This document shows, piece after piece, positions 59,248 to 64,000 of a DNA stretch of 64,000 nt. Origin of the DNA: Novosphingobium colocasiae (GTDB lineage Bacteria > Pseudomonadota > Alphaproteobacteria > Sphingomonadales > Sphingomonadaceae). Location: contig NZ_BMZA01000011.1 of the NCBI RefSeq assembly GCF_014652555.1, positions 59,138-123,137 of the forward strand, given 5' to 3'. A program made the position numbers and the translations under genes. Each line of letters opens with the position of its first letter. Position 1 is the first letter of the stretch. Under the pieces are notes generated by a model. That model saw only the letters and a program-made list of their open reading frames with translations, was not told the origin of the DNA and did no database searches.

Positions 59248-60120
59248 CTAGTGCTGGTAGCCCAGCGGACTGTCCTGTTCGGGCTCTGATCCATCGACCG
59301 TGATCGCGCTGGTACCGGCGGGTGCCACCGCGCCGATCCGCCACGCCGCCACCGGCAGCGCCATGGCCGCGGGGGCGGTGAACAGGAGTTCGTAATCATC
59401 GCCCCAGCGCATCGTTTCGGCCCGGCGGACGGGATCCGCGACCGGCACCAGTGCGCTTTCTATCGCCAGCGTCACGCCGCTGGCTTTCGCCAGGCGCGAG
59501 GCGTCGAGCAGCAGCCCATCCGACACGTCCATCATCGCGGTTACCAGCGGGGCGAGCGCCCGGCCTTCGGCAAGGCGCGGCAGCGGGCGGCGGTACGCGG
59601 CGGAAGGTTCGGGCGTACCGTCGCGCAGTGCTTCGAAGCCGAGCATCGCTGCGCCGACCGGGCCGGTGAGGTAGAGCGCGTCACCCGCCTGCGCCCCGCT
59701 GCGCGACGGGACCGGGCGATGGGTGGCGCGGCCCAGCGCGGTCAGCCCCCAGCACCGCGCGCCGCCGCCCGATCGCACCGTGTCACCGCCAAGCAGGGGG
59801 ACGTTGTAGGTATCCAGCACCTCGCGCAGCCCTTCGATGAACCGCGCGTCATCTTCACCCAGCGTATGGCCCAGCAGCACGCCGACCGGCTCCGCGCCCT
59901 TGGCGGCCAGGTCGGACAGGTTGGTGGCGACCAGTTTCCACGCGATGTCGGCGGGGTCCTGAGTGGGCAGGCAGTGGACGCCTTCGACCATCATGTCATG
60001 CGTGAGGACCAGCGCCTCGCCGCCGAAGTCGATCACCGCCGCATCGTCGTTCAGCCCGCGCGCCGCCGGGTGGTGGACGAGGGCGCGCAAGGCTTCGATG
60101 AAGGCGGGTTCGGTGGTCAT
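59248..60120 (-). CDS. thiL: Thiamine-monophosphate kinase
   Basis: Makes thiamine pyrophosphate. The 290-residue protein has LNDDAAVID (residues ~22-30), HDMMVEGVH, ATNLSDLAAKGAEPVGVL (~67-84), GGDTVRS, MDVSDGLLLDASRL (~195-208) and WGDDYELLFTAP (~240-251). ATG 60120 overlaps the DUF559 stop by four bases (ATGA). With nusB and the his genes it lies in a usual alphaproteobacterial cluster (thiL-nusB). Confidence 0.92.
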   Translation of the reverse strand: MTTEPAFIEALRALVHHPAARGLNDDAAVIDFGGEALVLTHDMMVEGVHCLPTQDPADIAWKLVATNLSDLAAKGAEPVGVLLGHTLGEDDARFIEGLREVLDTYNVPLLGGDTVRSGGGARCWGLTALGRATHRPVPSRSGAQAGDALYLTGPVGAAMLGFEALRDGTPEPSAAYRRPLPRLAEGRALAPLVTAMMDVSDGLLLDASRLAKASGVTLAIESALVPVADPVRRAETMRWGDDYELLFTAPAAMALPVAAWRIGAVAPAGTSAITVDGSEPEQDSPLGYQH

Positions 60121-60467
60121 GGCGAGAGTGTTTGCAGCAAACCGGCCAGATGCGCCATGCAACCTTGCGGGTTTTGCAGCACTTCGGCGTTCCAGAAGCG
60201 GATGACGCGATAGCCTTCCGCTTCGATCAGCCGGGTTCTGGCTCCGTCGATATCGGGGTTGTGCTGGCCACCGTCGATTTCGATGACAAGCTGCAGGCGA
60301 TGGCTTGCGAAGTCCACGATGTAATGGCGCAGCGGTACCTGGCGGCGAAATCGGGCCGTGGCAAAGTGCTGGCGCAGCATTCGCCACATGGCGATTTCGG
60401 CATCGGTCGGATTATTGCGCAGTTGCCGGGCGTAAAGGATGGAGATCGGCGGTGCATGGCGTTTCAT
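60117..60467 (-). CDS. DUF559 endonuclease-fold protein
   Basis: A 116-residue protein of the DUF559 (Vsr-like/PD-(D/E)xK) family: ARQLRNNPTDAEIAMWRMLR, FRRQVPLRHYIVDFASH, LQLVIEIDGGQHN (residues ~60-72) and GYRVIRFWNAEVLQNPQGC. The E-x-D-G-x-x-H and IVDF patterns suggest a nuclease-like core, though biochemical proof is scarce. ATG 60467 has GGGTGA upstream; ATG 60479 is an alternative. Its stop overlaps thiL. Often linked to repeats or mobile DNA, and it directly abuts a palindromic element here. Confidence 0.8.
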   Translation of the reverse strand: MKRHAPPISILYARQLRNNPTDAEIAMWRMLRQHFATARFRRQVPLRHYIVDFASHRLQLVIEIDGGQHNPDIDGARTRLIEAEGYRVIRFWNAEVLQNPQGCMAHLAGLLQTLSP

Positions 60468-60518
60468 CTTCACCCCCATCCAAGCTTCGCTAGCTCCTGG
60501 CGGAGCAAGCTGCGCTAT

Positions 60519-60572
60519 CCTTCCCCCATCAAGGGGGAAGGGTGAAGTTAAATTTCCTCCCCCTTGATGGGG
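60519..60572. repeat. Inverted repeat beyond nusB
   Basis: CCTTCCCCC ATCAA GGGGGAAGG (60519-60541) is a perfect hairpin, and CCTCCCCCTTGATGGGG (60556-60572) is its partial inverted partner. It lies between the nusB stop and the DUF559 gene and may stop transcription. Confidence 0.65.
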
Positions 60573-60575
60573 TAC

Positions 60576-61019
60576 TCAGCGCACCGCCTTGCCGACCGCG
60601 TCCAGCACGCCGTTGACGAACTTGGCTTCGCGCGCATCGAAGAAGGCATGGGCGACGTCGAGGTATTCGCTGATCGCCGCCCCGGTGGGGACGTCGGCGC
60701 GGGCAAGCAGTTCGAAGGTGCCGGCGCGCAGGATTTGGAGCATCGTCTTGTCGAGCCGGGTCAAGCTCCAGCCTTGCGCGAGTTTGTCGGAGATCAGCGC
60801 GTCGATCTCGTCGCGGCGGGCGATGACGCCTTGGACCACGTCGTCGAAGAAAGCGATCTCGGCCTTGGCGTACTGATCGTCGTCGATCGTCTGGCCCAGC
60901 CGGTGGCGGTGGAATTCGTCGAGCAGCGAAGCGACCGGAGTGGCCTCCATGTCATGCTGGTAAAGCGCCTGCACGGCAGCCAGACGGGCGGCCGCGCGGG
61001 CCTGTCCACGGGGTTTCAT
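60576..61019 (-). CDS. nusB: Transcription antitermination factor NusB
   Basis: A 147-residue helical protein that with NusE binds boxA for rRNA antitermination. MKPRGQARAAARLAAVQALYQHDME (residues ~1-25), AEIAFFDDVVQGV (~52-64) and LLARADVPTGAAISEYLDVAHAFFD (~103-127) are typical. ATG 61019 overlaps the hisD stop by four bases. In alphaproteobacteria the gene usually lies beside thiL or ribH. Confidence 0.94.
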   Translation of the reverse strand: MKPRGQARAAARLAAVQALYQHDMEATPVASLLDEFHRHRLGQTIDDDQYAKAEIAFFDDVVQGVIARRDEIDALISDKLAQGWSLTRLDKTMLQILRAGTFELLARADVPTGAAISEYLDVAHAFFDAREAKFVNGVLDAVGKAVR

Positions 61020-62305
61020 ATGCCAAGCCTCAATTCGATGGAGCGCGCGTGCGCGGGCAGGCCTTCAGCGTCGGCCAGGGCGATGGCGGCCGGGCCGATG
61101 GCCCTGAGCGCCTGTTCGCCAACCTCGATGAAGCTGGTGCGCTTCATGAAATCGAGCACGGACAGGCCGGAGGAAAACCGCGCCCGTCGGCCGGTGGGAA
61201 GGACGTGATTGGGGCCGGCAACATAGTCACCCACCGCCTCCGGTGTCATCCGGCCGAGGAACACCGATCCGGCATGGCGGATGGCGTGCATCAGCGCTTC
61301 TGGATTGTCCGTCGCGATCTCGACATGCTCGGCGGCCAGCGCGTTGGCGAGCGCGGGGGCTTCGTCGAGGCTTTCCACCTCGATGATGACGCCGTGCTTG
61401 TGCCAGCTTGCGTCCGCGGTGCGGGCGGTGGGCAGCATGGCGATCTCCACCTGCACCCGGTCAGCGACGGTATCGGCGAAGACCGGATCGTCAGTGATGA
61501 GGATCGATTGCGAGGACGGGTCGTGCTCGGCCTGGCTCAACAGGTCGGCGGCGATCCATTCGGGATCGTTCTTCGCATCGGCGATGACGAGGATCTCGCT
61601 CGGCCCGGCGACCATGTCGATGCCGACGACGCCGTATAGCTGGCGCTTGGCTTCGGCCACCCAGGCATTGCCGGGGCCGGTGATGACATCGACGGCAGCG
61701 ATCTTCTGCGTGCCATAGGCGAGCGCGGCGACGCCTTGCGCACCGCCGACCCGCCAGATCTCATCCACCCCGGCGAGATGCGCGGCGGCCAGCACCAGCG
61801 GGTTGATCGCGCCCTTGGGGGTCGGCGTCATCACCACCAGCCGTTCGACCCCGGCGACCTTTGCGGGAATCGCGTTCATCAGCAGCGAGGAGGGATAGGC
61901 CGCGCGGCCGCCGGGAACGTAAAGCCCGGCCGCATCGACCGCGCGCCAGATCGCGCCGAGGCGCACGCCGGCATCGTCCACGTAATCGCGGTTCTGCGGC
62001 AGTTGTGCCTCGTGGTAAGCGCGGATGCGCTGGGCTGCCAGTTCAAGCGCCGCGCGCAAGTCCGGCTGCAGCGCATCGAACGCTTCGCGGCAGACAGCGG
62101 CATCGATCCGCCAGCCACTGGTCTCCAGATCGTGGCCGTCGAACTTGCGGGTGTAATCGAGCAGGGCGGCATCGCCGCGCTGGCGCACGTCGGACAGGAT
62201 CAGTGAGACATCGCGCGCCACATCGTCGGCACTTTCGCGCCGGTCTCGGACGAGGCGGCGGAACGCCTTGTCAAAGTCCGGCTGGCGGGTGGACAGCCGC
62301 AGCAT
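61016..62305 (-). CDS. hisD: Histidinol dehydrogenase
   Basis: Performs the last two oxidation steps of histidine synthesis. The 429-residue protein has LYVPGGRAAYPSSLLMNAIPA (residues ~122-142), GPGNAWVAEAKR (~191-202), VAGPSEILVIAD (~213-224), QAEHDPSSQS (~240-249) and ARFSSGLSVLDFMK (~383-396). ATG 62305 overlaps the hisG stop by one base, giving the unit hisG-hisD-nusB. Confidence 0.96.
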   Translation of the reverse strand: MLRLSTRQPDFDKAFRRLVRDRRESADDVARDVSLILSDVRQRGDAALLDYTRKFDGHDLETSGWRIDAAVCREAFDALQPDLRAALELAAQRIRAYHEAQLPQNRDYVDDAGVRLGAIWRAVDAAGLYVPGGRAAYPSSLLMNAIPAKVAGVERLVVMTPTPKGAINPLVLAAAHLAGVDEIWRVGGAQGVAALAYGTQKIAAVDVITGPGNAWVAEAKRQLYGVVGIDMVAGPSEILVIADAKNDPEWIAADLLSQAEHDPSSQSILITDDPVFADTVADRVQVEIAMLPTARTADASWHKHGVIIEVESLDEAPALANALAAEHVEIATDNPEALMHAIRHAGSVFLGRMTPEAVGDYVAGPNHVLPTGRRARFSSGLSVLDFMKRTSFIEVGEQALRAIGPAAIALADAEGLPAHARSIELRLGI

Positions 62306-62958
62306 CAGGCGGCTTCCTTGCCGGCCACCAGCGCGCGGAAGGCATCGACCAGCGCGGCGACCCGCTCGTCGGTCTTGAGCGCGGCGCGGTTGACGATGAG
62401 GCGCGCGGAAATATCGAGAATGCGGCTGGTTTCGACCAGGCCGTTGTCCTTGAGCGTCCTGCCGGTCGATACCAGATCGACGATCCGGCTCGACAGCCCG
62501 AGCGAGGGGGCCAGTTCCATCGCCCCGTTTAGCTTCACCACTTCGGCCTGGATGCCGAGCTTTTCGAAGTGGCGGCGGGTCAGGTTGGGGTACTTGCTGG
62601 CGATCCGCAGGTGCGAGGGCAGCGCGCCCTGAACCTCGCCCGCAGGCTCCGCAACGGATAGCCGGCAATGGCCGATGTTAAGGTCCACCGGCGCGTAAAG
62701 GTCTGAATAGGCGAATTCTTCCACCACGTCCGAGCCGACGATGCCGACTTGCGCGGCGCCATGGGCGACGAACGTGGCGACATCGAAGGCGCGCACGCGG
62801 ATCAGCCGCATGTCGCTGCCTTCGACCGCGAAAGACAGCGCGCGCGATTTCTTGTCATGAAACTCGGCATCGGGGACGACCCCGGCGCGCGCCATCAAGG
62901 GCAGGGCCTCTTCAAGGATGCGCCCCTTGGGCACGGCGAAAGTCAGCGGCTGTGGCAT
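62305..62958 (-). CDS. hisG: ATP phosphoribosyltransferase, short form
   Basis: Catalyses the first step of histidine synthesis. At 217 residues it is the short form without the C-terminal regulatory domain, so it should need HisZ for activity. It shows [16 protein letters not shown] (residues ~6-21), [12 protein letters not shown] (~74-85) and the [14 protein letters not shown] phosphate-binding motif (~162-175). I chose ATG 62958 ([13 protein letters not shown]); an upstream ATG adds 12 residues. hisZ is not in the window. Confidence 0.95.
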   Translation of the reverse strand: MPQPLTFAVPKGRILEEALPLMARAGVVPDAEFHDKKSRALSFAVEGSDMRLIRVRAFDVATFVAHGAAQVGIVGSDVVEEFAYSDLYAPVDLNIGHCRLSVAEPAGEVQGALPSHLRIASKYPNLTRRHFEKLGIQAEVVKLNGAMELAPSLGLSSRIVDLVSTGRTLKDNGLVETSRILDISARLIVNRAALKTDERVAALVDAFRALVAGKEAA

Positions 62959-62994
62959 GGGCGCGCCTTTAGGCTGGCCGGGGGAAAAGGGCAA

Positions 62995-63267
62995 CTATTC
63001 GCCGGGCGCGCGGGCACGGATGGCGAGGGCGTGGACGCGTTGGCCGGGAATGTCGCCCAGCGCGGCGTTGATCATGCGTTGGCGCTGCACGCGCGAGACA
63101 CCGGTGAAGGCGGCGCTCTCCACCTCGATGGTAAAGTGCGATTCGCCGCTGCCGTCATCGCCGGCGTGGCCTGAGTGGCTGGCGGAATCGTTGCTGATGT
63201 TCAGCGCGGTGGGGGCGAAGGCGGCACTGAGCAGTTGCCGCATTTCCTGTTCGATCGGTCCGGTCAT
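62995..63267 (-). CDS. BolA-family protein
   Basis: A 90-residue BolA/IbaG-type protein: GPIEQEMRQLLSAAFAPTAL, DSASHSGH (residues ~28-35), SHFTIEVESAAFTGVSRVQRQRMI and HALAIRA. Partners are monothiol glutaredoxins and iron-sulfur trafficking. ATG 63267 is preferred; ATG 63276 would add three residues. It lies 36 bp before hisG on the same strand, and is divergent from the J-domain gene. Confidence 0.9.
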   Translation of the reverse strand: MTGPIEQEMRQLLSAAFAPTALNISNDSASHSGHAGDDGSGESHFTIEVESAAFTGVSRVQRQRMINAALGDIPGQRVHALAIRARAPGE

Positions 63268-63306
63268 GGCTTCCATTTAGACGCATCAGCCGCCATCTTG
63301 AAGCCG

Positions 63307-63900
63307 GTGAGACAAACTAGATTCCACGGCCGCCACGAGACCCGCGGCCGCACATGCGATTGGCCGGGCTGCGCGGAGGCGGGGGAATACCGCGCTCCGG
63401 GCGGCCGCGCGTCCGGGGCGGACGGGCCGGGAGACTTCCGCTGGTTCTGCCTCGACCACGTGCGCGAGTTCAATGCCGGCTACGACTATTTCGAGGGGAT
63501 GAGCGCGGACGAGATTTTCCGCGCCCAGTCTCCGCTGCATGGCTGGGAGCAGCAGGCCCGCGCCTTTCGCCCCGATGCCGGGATCGACAGCACCCCGCGC
63601 TGGGCCGATTTCGCCGATCCGCTCGAAGCGATCAGCGCGCGCGCACGGGCACACGCCAGGCTGCGGCGCGAGGGCATGGCGGCGGCGCAAGCCGGCTTCA
63701 CGCCCACCGAACAGCGCGCGCTCGAAGTGATGGGCCTTGGTGCGGATACTGACCGCCGGACGCTGCGGCTGCGTTATTCCCGGCTGCTGCGGCAGTATCA
63801 CCCCGATCACAACGGCGGCGACCGGGGCCACGAACGGCGCTTGCAGCAGGTGGTGGAAGCCTATCAGTTGCTGAAACGGGCGCGCGCCTTCTTCGCCTAG
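63307..63900 (+). CDS. J-domain protein with an N-terminal cysteine motif
   Basis: About 197 residues from GTG 63307. The N-terminal region has CDWPGCAEAGEYRAPGG (two Cys) and, later, WFCLDHVREFNAGYDYFEGMS, a cysteine-bearing segment resembling a zinc-binding site. The C-terminal J domain (residues ~133-197, LEVMGLGADTDRRTLRLRYSRLLRQYHPDHNGGDRGHERRLQQVVEAYQLL) has the HPD tripeptide (residues ~160-162). It should stimulate DnaK; small DnaJ-like cochaperones of this type are common in alphaproteobacteria. A TTG at 63298 is an alternative start. Confidence 0.85.
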   Translation: MRQTRFHGRHETRGRTCDWPGCAEAGEYRAPGGRASGADGPGDFRWFCLDHVREFNAGYDYFEGMSADEIFRAQSPLHGWEQQARAFRPDAGIDSTPRWADFADPLEAISARARAHARLRREGMAAAQAGFTPTEQRALEVMGLGADTDRRTLRLRYSRLLRQYHPDHNGGDRGHERRLQQVVEAYQLLKRARAFFA

Positions 63901-63930
63901 GGTGGTGGAACCGAAGTTCGTCTCGTTACG

Positions 63931-63953
63931 TCACCCAGGGCTTGACCCGGGTG
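63931..63953. repeat. REP-like palindrome at the right edge
   Basis: CACCC and GGGTG flank AGGGCTTGACCC, a form of the common GTCACCC...GGGTG alphaproteobacterial REP. It follows the J-domain gene stop by 30 bp. Confidence 0.55.
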
Positions 63954-64000
63954 TGGATTCACATCCGAAGTGCAACGGGTTGAAAGTTTCGGCTGGAGTT

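Overview
The window is 64 kb of GC-rich (roughly two-thirds GC) alphaproteobacterial chromosome. It most likely comes from the order Sphingomonadales (Novosphingobium/Sphingobium-like). Supporting signs are the C4-pathway 5-aminolevulinate synthase, the GTTC-N7-GTTC LexA box, a potassium-independent proton-pumping pyrophosphatase, the mfd-sdhE-recG neighbourhood, a ROSE-type heat-shock leader, and the families of short palindromic intergenic repeats. The genus is inference; no rRNA gene is present.

Almost the whole window is ordinary core chromosome. From left to right: a ferritin-like/GtrA/glycosyltransferase cluster, an rRNA pseudouridine synthase, hemA and murI (2.2-8.2 kb); plsY, dprA, topA and lexA (8.3-14.4 kb); a tightly coupled minus-strand run ppiD-trpE-DUF2233-trpG-trpD-trpC-SRPBCC-moaC-moeA (14.4-23.2 kb); tpiA, secG, pyrG, a thermometer-controlled hsp20, grxC, a nitrilase-family gene and two tRNA genes (23.4-30 kb); nadK, an EAL protein, mfd, sdhE and recG (30-39 kb); an ABC exporter, a DUF481 protein, tgt and a ParA-family ATPase (39.7-44.4 kb); rpsD, trmJ, nrdR, glyA, rpiB and a DEAD-box helicase (45-52 kb); a radical SAM gene with its own LexA box, a cupin-like/acetyltransferase pair and hppA (52-58 kb); and thiL, nusB, hisD, hisG, a bolA-type gene and a J-domain gene (59-64 kb).

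The exception is the first ~1.5 kb. It is AT-rich and carries, on the minus strand and running off the left edge, a 470-codon open frame. The frame joins an N-terminal P-loop nucleotide-kinase-like domain to a C-terminal zinc deoxycytidylate-deaminase domain (HAE and PCxxC motifs). This is the architecture of the anti-phage dCTP/dCMP deaminases (AvcD family), which deplete deoxycytidine nucleotides during phage infection. Just upstream lies a short leader with a possible 33-codon frame, placed where Vibrio AvcD systems carry their AvcI antitoxin RNA. A second protein with a defence connection is a stand-alone PycTM-type (Pycsar effector-like) membrane protein beside recG, with no cyclase in view.

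Four geneless stretches (1.5-2.3, 44.4-45.0, 45.9-46.6 and 58.0-58.9 kb) hold interspersed repeats. One family, here called A, has three copies of 191-194 bp with a framework of GTTACAC/GTGTAAC heptamers and a variable AT-rich core. A second, family B, is a ~150-185 bp long inverted repeat, also in three copies; two of these lie beside A copies. Regulatory sites that can be read directly are two LexA boxes, a sigma-32 promoter with a ROSE-like thermometer before hsp20, and several intrinsic terminators.
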